Source: Halohasta salina (GTDB lineage Archaea > Halobacteriota > Halobacteria > Halobacteriales > Haloferacaceae). Taken from it: a stretch of 64,000 nucleotides of DNA. The position numbers and the translations under genes are program-made. A model generated the notes under the pieces. That model was not told the origin of the DNA and searched no databases. It was given only the letters and a program-made list of their open reading frames with translations. Below, piece after piece: positions 19,631 to 30,706 of the stretch. Position 1 is the stretch's first letter. Each line of letters starts with the position of its first letter. The DNA lies in the NCBI RefSeq assembly GCF_024178165.1, contig NZ_JAMZIE010000001.1, positions 620,001 through 684,000 on the forward strand, read 5' to 3'.

Positions 19631-19652
19631 GTCGACGACCTCGACCCGGCAG

Positions 19653-20906
19653 TCAGACCGGCGTCCCGAAGGCGTACACTGTCTGGTGGCTCGTCACCTC
19701 GACCTCACAGAAGTCACCCGGTTCGAGGCCGTGGTCGCTCGCGTTCTGAACGATGATCTGTCGGTAGGCCCCGTCACGACATTTCACCGAGTCGCCCGTC
19801 CCCTCTTGGACGACGAGTACTTGCCGCTTGGTGCCGACCATCGCCTCGTAGGCCTCGGCGACGACCTCCATCTTGAGTTCGGACATCTCCTTCGAGCGTT
19901 CCTTCTTGAGCGTCCCGCCGAGGCCCTTCATCTCGGCGGCGTCGGTGCCGGGCCGCTTCGAAAACCGGGTGACATTGATCTTCTCGGGACGGACCTCCCG
20001 CAAGAGATCCATCGACTGCTGGTGATCCGCGTCGGTCTCGGTCGGGAAGCCGACGATGAAATCGGTCGACAGCGTCCAGTAATCGAGTCGCTCGTCGAAG
20101 GCCGCAACCACTTCGCGGAACTTCCCAACTCTGTGCTGGCGGCGCATCGACTCTAAGACCTCGTCGCTGCCCGACTGGACGGGAGCGTGGATGAAGTTGT
20201 ACAGTTTGTCGTGGCGGGCGAATACCTCGGCCAGTTCGTCGTGGATGCCGTGAATCCCTCCGGGGTTTGCCATCCCCACCCGAACCCGGAACTCGCCGTC
20301 GATCTCCGAACAGATCCGATCCAGCAGTTCGGGAAGCTTGCGGTCCCCGTTGTCCCAGCCGTAAACGCCCGTGTCTTGGCCGGTGATGCGTATCTCTTTG
20401 GCTCCAGCATGGACCAGCGCCCGGGCCTTCTCGACGTTTTCTTCGACGGAGGGAGAGTCGACCCGACCAGTTGCGAACTTGGTGATGCAATAGGAGCAGT
20501 TGCTCATACAGCCGCGGGCGATGGGCAGGATGCCGATCTTCCCGTCGAGCACTGGCTCGGTGTCGGGGGTGACGGTGGGACACTCGCCGTTGAGGACGGC
20601 GTCAGGGACCTCGTCCCAGTGAAGAATTTGGGCGTCGACGCCGGCCTCGCGGAACTCCTCGCCTTGGGCGAGGGCCATACAGCCGGTGACGATCAGGTCC
20701 GCCGTCTCCTCCTGCAACTCTTCGGCCCGCCGTAGCATGTTGCGCTCGGTCTTTTCGACGACCGTACAGCTGTTGAGAATGGCGACATCGGCGTCGTCGA
20801 GACTGTCGGCCGGGTAGTGGCCGCCCTCTCGCAGGGCCTGCTCGATGCGGCGGCTCTCGCCCTGATTCGACGTACAGCCGTAGGTCTCGATATGATACGT
20901 GGCCAT
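19653..20906 (-). CDS. tRNA t6A37 methylthiotransferase (MtaB/CDKAL1 type)
   Basis: The 417-residue radical SAM methylthiotransferase adds a methylthio group to t6A37 of ANN-decoding tRNAs. The N-terminal UPF0004 domain has its three cluster cysteines (Cys11, Cys47, Cys76), the radical SAM cluster is Cys133, Cys137 and Cys140 in RGCMSNCSYC, and a C-terminal TRAM domain follows from about residue 350. The complete set of six cysteines shows a functional enzyme. The archaeal type groups with eukaryotic CDKAL1 rather than bacterial MiaB. Confidence 0.93.
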   Translation of the reverse strand: MATYHIETYGCTSNQGESRRIEQALREGGHYPADSLDDADVAILNSCTVVEKTERNMLRRAEELQEETADLIVTGCMALAQGEEFREAGVDAQILHWDEVPDAVLNGECPTVTPDTEPVLDGKIGILPIARGCMSNCSYCITKFATGRVDSPSVEENVEKARALVHAGAKEIRITGQDTGVYGWDNGDRKLPELLDRICSEIDGEFRVRVGMANPGGIHGIHDELAEVFARHDKLYNFIHAPVQSGSDEVLESMRRQHRVGKFREVVAAFDERLDYWTLSTDFIVGFPTETDADHQQSMDLLREVRPEKINVTRFSKRPGTDAAEMKGLGGTLKKERSKEMSELKMEVVAEAYEAMVGTKRQVLVVQEGTGDSVKCRDGAYRQIIVQNASDHGLEPGDFCEVEVTSHQTVYAFGTPV

Positions 20907-20978
20907 TCAGCTACCCGTTGTAGCCGCTGGGCCAGCAAAAGGCCGACGGTCCGCGGTGACCGGCGGGTCGACGATCGA

Positions 20979-21785
20979 TCACGCCGCAGGCTCGCCCCGC
21001 AGGGCGTGGTTCACGACCGCCCCGAGCAACACGACGTAGCTCCCGATGTACAGCCAGACGAGCAAGACGAGGATCGCCCCGAGTGCGCCCGCAACGTTCG
21101 GATCGGCAGCGTACTGGATGTAGAACTGAAACAGTCGCTGGAGCAGGGTTGCGCCGACCGCTGCAACCACCGCGCCCGGCAGCGCCCCACGAGTCGACAT
21201 CGGAACATCCGGGAACAGATAGTAAATCGGGAGGAAAACGGCCGTCAGTCCGCCGAAGAGGGCGACGACGCTGAGGGCGTCGACGAAGGGGAGTCCCGAG
21301 CGGATCGAGAGGCTCGTCGCAGCGACCGCGGCGACGATCGCCGCGAGCAGCAGCAGGTAGGCTACGAGCGCGTAGCGAAGCTGGCGGACAAGCGAGTTGG
21401 TCGACTGGGTCCCGTAGATCGTCGCGAAGGCGGTCTTCAGGGAGCGGAACAGTTCGAGCGAGCCCCACAACAGGACGAGGAGGCTGACCGCGGAGGTCGC
21501 CGTCGAGGAGATCTCGCTTTGGATTGCCCCCGCCAGCAGTTGGTGGGCCGCCGCCGGGAGCGCGGACTCGGTGGTGGCAAGCACTGTCGTCGCGAACCCT
21601 CGCCCGCCGACGACCGCGACAAGCAGGAAGATCGAGACGAAAAGCGGCAGCAGGGAGACGAACGCCTGATAGGCGATGCTGCTGGCCATGAAGCTGAGGT
21701 TCACCCGACGGTACTCGCCGTAGAACCGCCGGGCCAGCGGTCCGATCGCCCCGAGCCGTCGACCGAGCGTACCCAGCAGCGTCAC
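20979..21785 (-). CDS. YihY/UPF0761 family inner-membrane protein
   Basis: From the GTG at 21785 the protein has 268 residues and about six membrane helices. The family motif FYGEYRRVNLSFMASSIAYQAFVSLLP spans roughly residues 20-46. The family was once called BrkB or ribonuclease BN, but its members are membrane proteins of uncertain function. A GTG at 21938 would add 51 residues of shadow-like composition and would overlap the start of the divergent gene at 21929, so I prefer 21785. Confidence 0.85.
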   Translation of the reverse strand: MTLLGTLGRRLGAIGPLARRFYGEYRRVNLSFMASSIAYQAFVSLLPLFVSIFLLVAVVGGRGFATTVLATTESALPAAAHQLLAGAIQSEISSTATSAVSLLVLLWGSLELFRSLKTAFATIYGTQSTNSLVRQLRYALVAYLLLLAAIVAAVAATSLSIRSGLPFVDALSVVALFGGLTAVFLPIYYLFPDVPMSTRGALPGAVVAAVGATLLQRLFQFYIQYAADPNVAGALGAILVLLVWLYIGSYVVLLGAVVNHALRGEPAA

Positions 21786-21928
21786 ACCCGCGATACGGGG
21801 CTCGTGCGCAAAACGCGTCCGGCCGCACTGTCGTTCCGTTCGGTAGTCGACTGGGCGGCAGTCGACCCGCGTGTTGTTCGTACTTGGCGGCAACCAGAGC
21901 CATACGGCTGTGAAGCGATGAGCAGGGT

Positions 21929-22135
21929 ATGCGAGCACCGAGGCTTAAAAACCCACAGTCGTTTTGGGACGTGTTCGTCGTGCTCTGTGGCTACGTCCTA
22001 CTGGAATACATCGTACTCCAGTTGACCGGTTCGTATCTCGTCGAGCAGGAACTGGTCGTCGTCGCTATCGCCGTCTTCGTTTGGGCGGCGTGGGCGATCT
22101 ACCGCGTTCTCACGCGCTTCGATGCGCAAGACTGA
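21929..22135 (+). CDS. Small two-helix membrane protein
   Basis: The 68-residue product has two hydrophobic helices, around residues 15-35 and 43-60, with a short polar loop between them and a charged C-terminus (TRFDAQD). I do not recognise a family. A sequence CTTAAAAAC just inside the reading frame (about 21950) looks like a TATA element, so the true start could instead be the GTG at 21971, which would leave a 54-residue product. Confidence 0.6.
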   Translation: MRAPRLKNPQSFWDVFVVLCGYVLLEYIVLQLTGSYLVEQELVVVAIAVFVWAAWAIYRVLTRFDAQD

Positions 22136-22192
22136 GCGGGGAGAGCTCGACTGTGCCGAAGCGGGCTTCAGTCATCGGTGTCGGCGGGAAGG

Positions 22193-22615
22193 CTACTTGA
22201 CTACCGTCACGGGAACGGGCGCGTGTCGGACGACGTGTTCGGCGACGCTCCCGAGCAGGAACCGAACCGTACCGTGTCGACCGTGGCTCCCCATGACGAT
22301 CTCGTCGATGGGGTTGGCAGCCGCGTACTCGCAGACCGTCCGGCCGGGATCGCCGATCTCGTGTGTGGTCTCGATCTCCCGTCCGTGCGCCTCGGCGATC
22401 CCGTGTGCGCTCTCGAAGAGTTCCGCCGTCTCCCGACAGGCGTCGTCGTACCAGTCGTCGAACCCCCCACCGGCGATCAGCCGGTTCATGCCGAGGGTCG
22501 GATCGCTGACGTGGAGCGCCGTCACCGCGGCCTCGGGTCGACGATTGAAGACGTAGTCGAGGGCATCGGCAGCCAGCGGGCTGTCGTCGACGGGCACGAG
22601 GACGCGATCAGTCAT
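22193..22615 (-). CDS. Universal stress protein (UspA family)
   Basis: The 140-residue single-domain Usp has the first strand VLVPVDDSPLA and the ATP-binding motif G-2x-G-9x-G-S in MGSHGRHGTVRFLLGS near the C-terminus, so it is of the ATP-binding subtype. It probably acts as a dimer in general stress signalling. The ATG at 22615 is the conserved start; the long open frame upstream of it is a shadow. Confidence 0.92.
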   Translation of the reverse strand: MTDRVLVPVDDSPLAADALDYVFNRRPEAAVTALHVSDPTLGMNRLIAGGGFDDWYDDACRETAELFESAHGIAEAHGREIETTHEIGDPGRTVCEYAAANPIDEIVMGSHGRHGTVRFLLGSVAEHVVRHAPVPVTVVK

Positions 22616-22780
22616 GACCGCTGGTGCGTGCTGGCATAGCGACGCTATCCACGGCTGGCCGTTTGAGAGTTTTTCACGCCACACAGGGGAATCGACGTCC
22701 ACTGTCGGCGTCCGCAGACCGTTCGCCACGCATGAGGGTGGCCGAAGCGTTGAGGAAACTCCACACCGACTACCCATCGC

Positions 22781-23041
22781 ATGCGCCGCGAGTCTACCGG
22801 CGTCCGATCCGAGACCGACAGCCAGCGGTCGACCGAGCCGACGGAGCCCGACTGGGTTGCCGAAACGACCGAGCCGAGCGAGGGGTTTTCGCTCGTCGAC
22901 CCACTGACCTACGCACCGTTGCTGCTCGTCGGGGCTGTGCTCGTCGTCTTTCCCGACCCAGCGACGACGCTCCTTGGGATTGGCTGTCTCGTCGTCGGCG
23001 TCGTCCTCGCCGTCGTCGACCTCCTGTCGGCGGACGGCTAA
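22781..23041 (+). CDS. Small membrane protein with a hydrophilic N-terminus
   Basis: The 86-residue product has a polar, Thr/Glu-rich N-terminal 40 residues and then two adjacent hydrophobic helices (YAPLLLVGAVLVVF and GIGCLVVGVVLAVVDLL), ending in SADG. This is common among haloarchaeal membrane microproteins. No family is recognised. It lies 72 bp before the PPOX gene on the same strand. Confidence 0.65.
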   Translation: MRRESTGVRSETDSQRSTEPTEPDWVAETTEPSEGFSLVDPLTYAPLLLVGAVLVVFPDPATTLLGIGCLVVGVVLAVVDLLSADG

Positions 23042-23113
23042 CCACTCAGCGATCGGAACCGTCGGCCGAACGGCCAATACTGGCTTTGATCGTGCCCGAC
23101 GAGTTGGCGTCGG

Positions 23114-23581
23114 ATGTCCCAGAACCTCTATGCACAGTTCAGCGGTACACCGATGGCTCGGGAGGATATCGAGCGCCTGCTCCGGACACAGGGGTACGGG
23201 ATCTGCTCGCTGTGCGACGACGGCACCCCCTACAGCATCCCGATCTCGTTCGGCTACGACGGCGAGTCGATCTACCTCCCGTTTCTCGCCGAGGGCCCCC
23301 GGTCGACCAAAGCCGAGATCGTCTCCGAGGGGACGGTCGCCCGGCTGCTCGTGACGACGATCTCGGGGCGGTTCAACTGGCGGAGCGTCTCGGCTACCGG
23401 CCCCCTCCGGTCGGTCGACCCCGACAGCGACGAGTGGGAACAGTTCATCGCCACACTCGACGACAACGGCTGGTTCATGCGGGGCTTCGAGCGGGCCGAC
23501 TCCCTAGAGTCGATTCAGGGGTGGCGGCTAACCCCCGAGGAGGTTCGGGGACTGGAACGAACCGAAGGGCCGATCGAGTAG
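23114..23581 (+). CDS. Pyridoxamine 5'-phosphate oxidase-fold (NimA-like) flavin protein
   Basis: The 155-residue split-barrel protein shows the usual PPOX pattern: a first helix MAREDIERLLRTQGYGICSLC, a strand with TPYSIPISFGYDGESIYLPF, and a basic segment STKAEIV. Members bind FMN, F420 or heme and include nitroimidazole reductases. The substrate is unknown. Its stop TAG (23579-23581) and the stop of the convergent LOV kinase lie 9 bp apart. Confidence 0.85.
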   Translation: MSQNLYAQFSGTPMAREDIERLLRTQGYGICSLCDDGTPYSIPISFGYDGESIYLPFLAEGPRSTKAEIVSEGTVARLLVTTISGRFNWRSVSATGPLRSVDPDSDEWEQFIATLDDNGWFMRGFERADSLESIQGWRLTPEEVRGLERTEGPIE

Positions 23582-23590
23582 CCGACCCCA

Positions 23591-25948
23591 CTACGGCGAC
23601 CGATCGCTGATCGCCGCAGTGAGCCGACCGTCGACCGCTGTTGCCGGCGGGAGCACGATCGAGACCGTCGTCCCGTCGTCGACGGTCGTGGTCACGGTCC
23701 CGCCGAGGTTGGTGACGATCCAGTGGACCATCCACAGCCCGAGCCCCGAGCCGTGTTCCATCGGCGTCTCCCGGCCGGCCTCCAGAACCGTCCGTTCGGT
23801 GGTGGGGAGCCCCGGCCCCGAATCGTGGACGCGGACCGCGACCCGGTTGTCGTCGGTGGTCGTCACCTCGTAGCGAACCGTCGACTCGCCGTGTCGGGCG
23901 GCGTTGTCGCCGAGTTCCGACAGCGCCAATTCGAGTTGGCCGGTGGCCATGACCGTCGGCGAGCCGTCGGCCTCGATGTCGAACTCGGTGTCGGGGTAGT
24001 CGCCCCGGAGGTCCGCGACGACACTTTCGACGACCGACCGGATATCAAACTGCTTGAGTTCTGTGCTGTCGACGACGCCCTGCTCGAAGCCGCGAACCGT
24101 GTCGGTCAGCGAGATGAGATCGAGGGCGGTCTCCTTCACCCGGGTCGCCATCTCGGCGAGCTCCCCGTCGACCCGGTTGGCGATCGTCTCCGAGAACCCG
24201 ATGACGACGTTCATATCGTTTCGGAGGTTGTGTCGGAGGACCCGATCGAGCACCTCGATCAGCCGATCCCGGCGCTTCCGGGCGGTTACGTCCTTCTGAA
24301 TGCCGACGTAGTGTGTCACCTCGCGGCTCTCGGGGTCCATCACGGGGGCGATCGTCAGCTCGTTCCAGAAGGGCGTCCCGTTGGCCCGGTAGTTGAGGAT
24401 CTCCGTCCGGATCGACTCCTCGGCGTCGATGGCCTGCCGGATCTCGTCGACGGTCTCTTCGTCGGTCCCCTCGCCCTGGAGGAACCGACAGTTCTGGCCG
24501 CTGATATCGCCCATCGTGTAGCCGGTCACCGCCTCGAACCCCCGGTTGGCGTACACCAGCGGCGTCTCCGGGTGGTTCGCGTCGGCGATCGTGATGCCGA
24601 CCGACGACTCCTCGAGGGCCTGGGTCTTGAGTCGGAGGTCCTGCTGGCGTTCCTTTCGGTCGGTGATATCCCGGATGATGCCGAAGACGCTATTGGGAGG
24701 TCCCTCCTCGCTGTCGTCGTACCGCGGTCTACCGAGCGTTCGAACCCACCGAACCTCGTCGTCGGTCCGAAGGCGGAGTTCCAGATCGTAGCTCTCGCCA
24801 GCCTGCGTCAGTCGCTCGAAGGCGTCGATCATCCGCGGCCGATCCGTCGGGTGGAAGCGGTCAAGAGCATCCTCGACGGTTATGTTATTATCGGGCGAGA
24901 ACCCGAAGATCCGATAGACTTCGTCGGTCCAGCGTCCCTCTCCCGTTTCGAGATCGAACTCCCAGCCGCCGAGACCGACCGCGGCCTGAGTCTGTTCGAA
25001 CAGGTCCCGCTGGCGGGCGAGGTCCCGCTGGCGTTCCCGCCGCTCCGAGATGTCACGGATGATACCTAGCATGACGGTCCGGTCGTCGATGTCGACCCTG
25101 CTGACGCCGAATTCGATCGGGACCACTGTGCCATCGGGCCGCTCGATCTCAAGCGGCGTCCCGTCGTCGAACCGTTCCTGAATCCGCTCGTCGAACCCTT
25201 TTTCCAACAGTCTAGCGTACCGCTCGCGGTCGTCTTCTGGATGCAACTCCAGGGCGGACATTCCGCGGAGTTCGGTCTCGGTGTAGCCGGTCAAACTGGC
25301 TGCGCGCTCGTTGGCCGTTTCGATAGCTCCCGTTTCGGCGTCGACGATGATGATGGCGTCGGGAGCCAGCCGGAGCAGGGCTTCGTATTTCGCTTCCGAG
25401 CGGCGGTGGGACTGCGAGAGCTGCTCGATGCGGCGTTCGTGGGCCTCGGCCTCGATCGCGCGGCCGAGCAGCCGGGCGATCAGTTCGACGAACGCCTTTT
25501 CTTCGGCGGTGAAATCCGTTTCCCGCGCGTCTTCGGCCGTAAAACAGACCGTTCCGTAGACCGCCCCGTCGACGAAGACCGTGGTTCCGAGATAACAGTC
25601 GATGCCGTGTTCCCTGTAGGCCGGGTCCTCGGCCCACCCCTGCTCGGGAGCGTTCGATAGCGCCAGCGGCGAGTGACTCTCGACGGTCCGTCGACAGTAG
25701 GTCGTCTCGCGGTTGAGAATGGCTCCTTCGGGCAACAGCTCCGGGTTCTCGCCGACACTGGCGACTACTTCGTCGGTCCCGTCGTCGTTCCGGCGCTGGA
25801 TGTGGCCGTTCGTGACGCCCAAATACTCACGGCCGAGTTCGAGGGCGCGCTGTCGCTTCGTGTCCAGCGGAGCCTCGGTGTCGTCGAACAACTCGTAGAG
25901 CCGCTGGCGTATCGTGTCCCGCTCCGAGCCGTGTGGATCCGTACTCAC
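23591..25948 (-). CDS. LOV-domain sensor histidine kinase (GAF-PAS-PAS-LOV-HATPase)
   Basis: The 785-residue soluble kinase has a GAF domain at about residues 20-165, PAS domains at 182-305 and 315-435, and a third PAS at 437-556 with the full LOV signature: GQNCRFLQ with Cys487, FMN-contacting NYRANGTPFWNE (519-530) and Gln551 in YVGIQKDVT. The phosphoacceptor is His573 in LRHNLRND, followed by an HATPase with N-box GDNAARH and G-box HDSGPGLP. No membrane segment is present. The start is GTG at 25948; a TATA-like AT-rich block lies near 25981-25989. Blue light acting through a Cys-flavin adduct is the predicted input, and no response regulator is next to it. Confidence 0.9.
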   Translation of the reverse strand: MSTDPHGSERDTIRQRLYELFDDTEAPLDTKRQRALELGREYLGVTNGHIQRRNDDGTDEVVASVGENPELLPEGAILNRETTYCRRTVESHSPLALSNAPEQGWAEDPAYREHGIDCYLGTTVFVDGAVYGTVCFTAEDARETDFTAEEKAFVELIARLLGRAIEAEAHERRIEQLSQSHRRSEAKYEALLRLAPDAIIIVDAETGAIETANERAASLTGYTETELRGMSALELHPEDDRERYARLLEKGFDERIQERFDDGTPLEIERPDGTVVPIEFGVSRVDIDDRTVMLGIIRDISERRERQRDLARQRDLFEQTQAAVGLGGWEFDLETGEGRWTDEVYRIFGFSPDNNITVEDALDRFHPTDRPRMIDAFERLTQAGESYDLELRLRTDDEVRWVRTLGRPRYDDSEEGPPNSVFGIIRDITDRKERQQDLRLKTQALEESSVGITIADANHPETPLVYANRGFEAVTGYTMGDISGQNCRFLQGEGTDEETVDEIRQAIDAEESIRTEILNYRANGTPFWNELTIAPVMDPESREVTHYVGIQKDVTARKRRDRLIEVLDRVLRHNLRNDMNVVIGFSETIANRVDGELAEMATRVKETALDLISLTDTVRGFEQGVVDSTELKQFDIRSVVESVVADLRGDYPDTEFDIEADGSPTVMATGQLELALSELGDNAARHGESTVRYEVTTTDDNRVAVRVHDSGPGLPTTERTVLEAGRETPMEHGSGLGLWMVHWIVTNLGGTVTTTVDDGTTVSIVLPPATAVDGRLTAAISDRSP

Positions 25949-26128
25949 GTTTTGTTCTCAATAAGAAATTTCACAGGGCATATAATTTTGTTTTATCTAT
26001 CACTACCGACGCGACCTGTTGTGGGCGTGCTCGAATGAATTCCGAGCGATGGTGTCGAACCTGCCGTCGTGGATGCTCGTCGTCCCGGAGCGTAGCGCCG
26101 ACGGCCGGCTGGGTCGGTCCGTGCGAGA

Positions 26129-26488
26129 TCACGGCTTCGGGTTCCCCTCCGGTGAATCGACGGGGTCGGACCCTGACTCCCTTCCCGGCGCCGTCGGAAG
26201 TTCGTCTTCGGCTTTCAGCCCCGCGATCAGGTCGTCGACGAGTGCGTCGACCTCCTCGTAGGGGTACTGCTGATAGTCGCCGTATCTGAGTCCGAGGTCG
26301 ATCGCCGGGACGACGACCGGACCGGCACGGAACTCGGTGGCAGCCCCCTCCGGCAACAGCGGAATCAACGAAAACGGGTCCGAAAGGGGATACTCCGCCT
26401 GCTCGAAGGTTTCGGTAAACTGGCGGCGTAGCGCGGATTCGATCGCTGCCGGGTCGGCCGGCCCGTTGTCCGCATCGCTCGTCGGCAT
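26129..26488 (-). CDS. MTH865-like small protein
   Basis: The 119-residue protein has a core of about 80 residues with the pattern FEQAEYPLSDPFSLIPLLPEG, then a strand, AIDLGL and YPYEEVDALVDDLI. This fits the archaeal MTH865 family, a small helical EF-hand-like fold of unknown function. That assignment is by pattern only. The last 30 residues are Pro/Gly/Asp-rich and probably disordered. It starts one base after the stop of hemAT on the same strand and so is almost certainly co-transcribed with it. Confidence 0.65.
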   Translation of the reverse strand: MPTSDADNGPADPAAIESALRRQFTETFEQAEYPLSDPFSLIPLLPEGAATEFRAGPVVVPAIDLGLRYGDYQQYPYEEVDALVDDLIAGLKAEDELPTAPGRESGSDPVDSPEGNPKP

Positions 26489-26489
26489 G

Positions 26490-27959
<1,470 letters not shown>

Positions 27960-28160
27960 TCTGGTGTACTACAGAGTATTGGGTGATCCATACACATAAA
28001 GATATGCTGTTCAAGCGAACATACACTCAGATAACAATGTAGCTTCACGTTTTTATCCCAGTCGCGACCCTGTGTCGACGGATCGGCACCTGCTCGTCGG
28101 TCGAATGCGCTCACAGCCGACTACGGGGTCGGAAACAGAACGGTGCGTACTCCTTCGTCG

Positions 28161-29930
28161 CTACGTTAGGCGGTAGACGCGGGCTTCCCACGGTCGGAGG
28201 TCGAACGCCGCGGCGTCGACGTCGGTCGCCCGCTCGTCGTCGCCGTAGTTCGACAGGAGGAGTTCGGCTTCCATCTCCTGTGGATCGAAGTCGACTTCCT
28301 CCTCTGGGATCCACGTGTGACTCTCCCACTCGGCGAAGTTGAGCGTGATCAGCAGTCGCTCGTCGCCGAGTGTCCGGATGTACGACCAGACCTCCTCGTG
28401 GTCGTTGATAAGTACGTCGTAGCGGCCGTAGACCATCACGTCGCTGACGTCGCTGTCGCTCCGGAGATCGATCAGCTCACGGTAGTAGTGCCAGATCGAG
28501 TCCTCATCTTGGCGGGCGGCTTCGACGTTGATCTCGTCGTGGTTGGGGTTGACGCCGATCCACGGCTCGCCGTCGGTGAAGCCGGCGTTGTCGCTGTCGT
28601 CCCACTGGATCGGCGTGCGGGCGTTGTCGCGGCTGTTCTGTCGGAGCCCGTGTTTGATGTCGTCGAAGGAGTCGACTGCGCCGCTTTCGAGTGCGTTTTC
28701 GACGGGGTTGACCGTCTCGACGTCGCGGAACTCCTCCAGGGAGTCGAAGGGGTAGTTGGTCATCCCGATCTCGGCCCCTTGGAAGATGTAGGGTGTTCCG
28801 CGGAGCGTGAATATCAGTGTCGCCAATAGCTTGGCGGACTCCTCGCGGTATTCGCCGTCGTTGCCGAACCGCGAGACCAGCCGCGGCTGGTCGTGGTTGC
28901 TGAGGTAGATGGAGTTCCACCCCTCGTCGGCGAGCCCGTACTGCCAGCGGTTGAACACGTCCCGGAGGTCGTTGAGCGTCCACTCGTTGGTCTCCCAGAT
29001 CACCCCGCCGTGGTCCAGCAGGACGTGGTCGAAGTGGAACAGCGTCGACAGGGGGCCGTCGGCACCGACGTAGCGCCGGGCGGTCTCCATATCCATCCCT
29101 TGACCGATCATCTCGCCGAGGGCGAAGACGTCTTTATCGTCCAACACGGCCTCGTGCATCTCGTCGAGGAACTCGTGGATCCGCGGGCCGTCGATCGAGT
29201 CCCACATCTGGCTGGTGTTGGTCGGCGGATCGTGGTCGGTGACCTCCGGCGGTTTCGACAGGAGGTTGATGACGTCCATCCGGAAGCCGTCGATCCCCTT
29301 GTCGAGCCACCACTCCATCATGTCGAAGACCTCCTCGCGGACCGCCGGGTTCTCCCAGTTCAGATCGGGCTGTTTCTCGTCGAACAGATGGAGATACCAT
29401 TTGCCGACCTCCTCGTCGTAGGCCCACGCCGGTCCGCCGAAAAACGACTCCCACTCGTTGGGTGGGGCCTCGTCTTCCGGGCCGTGGTGGCCGGTGAAGC
29501 CGTCGACGTCGGTGCGGCCGTGCCGCCAGATGTAGTAGTCGTGGTACTCGCTGTCGACGTCGCGGGCGTTGACGAACCACTCGTGTTCGTCGGAAGTGTG
29601 GTTGACTACCAGATCCATGATGAGCTTGATATCCCGGTCGTGGAGCCCATCCAGCAGCCGCTCCCAGTCGTCCATCGTCCCGAACTCGTCCATGATCGAC
29701 TGGTAGTCGGCGATGTCGTAGCCGTTGTCGGCGTTCGGCGACTCGTAGACGGGGTTGAGCCAGATGATGTCGACGCCGAGCTCGTCGAGATAGTCCAGTT
29801 TCTCAATGATACCCGGAATGTCGCCGACACCGTCGCCGTCGGTGTCGTTGAAGCTCCGCGGGTAGATCTGGTAGATGACCGACTCCTTCCACCACGCGCG
29901 GTCGATATCGTCCGTGGTTGGTGCTGCCAT
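28161..29930 (-). CDS. GH13 alpha-glucosidase (oligo-1,6-glucosidase type)
   Basis: The 589-residue enzyme has all four GH13 regions: DLVVNHTSDEHEW (106-118), GFRMDV with the nucleophile Asp219, LGEM with the acid/base Glu273, and SNHD (344-347). The N-terminus WWKESVIYQIYPRSF is typical of intracellular alpha-glucosidase/oligo-1,6-glucosidase. No signal peptide is seen, so it acts in the cytoplasm on imported malto- or isomalto-oligosaccharides. A TATA-like element GCTTAACC lies at 29953-29960. No sugar transporter is adjacent. Confidence 0.93.
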   Translation of the reverse strand: MAAPTTDDIDRAWWKESVIYQIYPRSFNDTDGDGVGDIPGIIEKLDYLDELGVDIIWLNPVYESPNADNGYDIADYQSIMDEFGTMDDWERLLDGLHDRDIKLIMDLVVNHTSDEHEWFVNARDVDSEYHDYYIWRHGRTDVDGFTGHHGPEDEAPPNEWESFFGGPAWAYDEEVGKWYLHLFDEKQPDLNWENPAVREEVFDMMEWWLDKGIDGFRMDVINLLSKPPEVTDHDPPTNTSQMWDSIDGPRIHEFLDEMHEAVLDDKDVFALGEMIGQGMDMETARRYVGADGPLSTLFHFDHVLLDHGGVIWETNEWTLNDLRDVFNRWQYGLADEGWNSIYLSNHDQPRLVSRFGNDGEYREESAKLLATLIFTLRGTPYIFQGAEIGMTNYPFDSLEEFRDVETVNPVENALESGAVDSFDDIKHGLRQNSRDNARTPIQWDDSDNAGFTDGEPWIGVNPNHDEINVEAARQDEDSIWHYYRELIDLRSDSDVSDVMVYGRYDVLINDHEEVWSYIRTLGDERLLITLNFAEWESHTWIPEEEVDFDPQEMEAELLLSNYGDDERATDVDAAAFDLRPWEARVYRLT

Positions 29931-30079
29931 AGCTACCCCTTCTCGGCAGGACGGTTAAGCGGTCTGGATTCGGCGATAGTCACGCCAGAACGGCAGTGCT
30001 GCCGTGGCGAGGCCTCACCGCCGGCTGTGTGCAGTCGATGGTCACGCAGGTTTACCATCTCCGAGCCGAAAGTCAGGGC

Positions 30080-30706
30080 ATGCCGCCTACGCTTGTGTCG
30101 GTCGCAATCGGCGTGCTGCTCGGGGGTGCGCTGCTCGGGGCCGCCTTCGACCGGCGCTCGCTGGCCGTCGTCGGCGTCGCCGCCGCCCTCCCCGACGCCG
30201 ATGTCTTCGTTAGTCTCCTCCTACCGGGGGCGACCAACGCCGCCCTCCACACGATCGTTATTCCCACTATAGCCGCAGCCCTCATCTACTACGACACGAC
30301 CCGCCGCAACCGTTCGTGGCTCCGCGAGCGCTACGACTGGTACGGCGTCCGGGTCGCGTGGGTCGCCATCGCCGCCTACGCCGTCGCCGGAATCGGCGTC
30401 GACCTCTTTAGCACCGAAAGCGTCGCCCTCTTCTACCCGCTGTCGGACCGCTACTACGCCATCGTCGGCAAATTTGTGCTGTCGACACAGGAGGGGATCG
30501 TCCAGACCTACCTCACCGTCGGCGACGGCTGGCTCGGGCTGGCTTCGCCCGGAACCACAGGGACCCACCACGTCTCATCGTGGCTCAATCCGGGCGACGG
30601 GGAGCGTCGACTCCGGTTGATCGAATCGGGCTGGCAGGCCGTGGTGGTCCTGACTGCGGCGGCCGCCGTGCCGGCGAAGACGCTCATCGATCGAGGTGAT
30701 CGCTGA
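30080..30706 (+). CDS. YdjM-like membrane metal-dependent hydrolase (paralogue 1)
   Basis: The 208-residue membrane protein is of the YdjM/DUF457 type, a family named as membrane-bound metal-dependent hydrolases. It has an N-terminal hydrophobic helix, the motif AALPDADVF near residue 37, ALHTIVIP near 55, and a later segment GIGVDLFS. The His and Asp residues at these places are the putative metal ligands. A tandem paralogue starts on the last base of its stop codon (TGATG, 30704-30708), so the two are translationally coupled. Confidence 0.8.
   Translation: MPPTLVSVAIGVLLGGALLGAAFDRRSLAVVGVAAALPDADVFVSLLLPGATNAALHTIVIPTIAAALIYYDTTRRNRSWLRERYDWYGVRVAWVAIAAYAVAGIGVDLFSTESVALFYPLSDRYYAIVGKFVLSTQEGIVQTYLTVGDGWLGLASPGTTGTHHVSSWLNPGDGERRLRLIESGWQAVVVLTAAAAVPAKTLIDRGDR

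Noticed and set aside
23580-23594. GTAG followed by CTAC between the PPOX and LOV kinase genes
   Set aside because: The spacer is 9 nt, not 7, and the site sits between convergent stops rather than at a promoter. I do not count it as a dyad.
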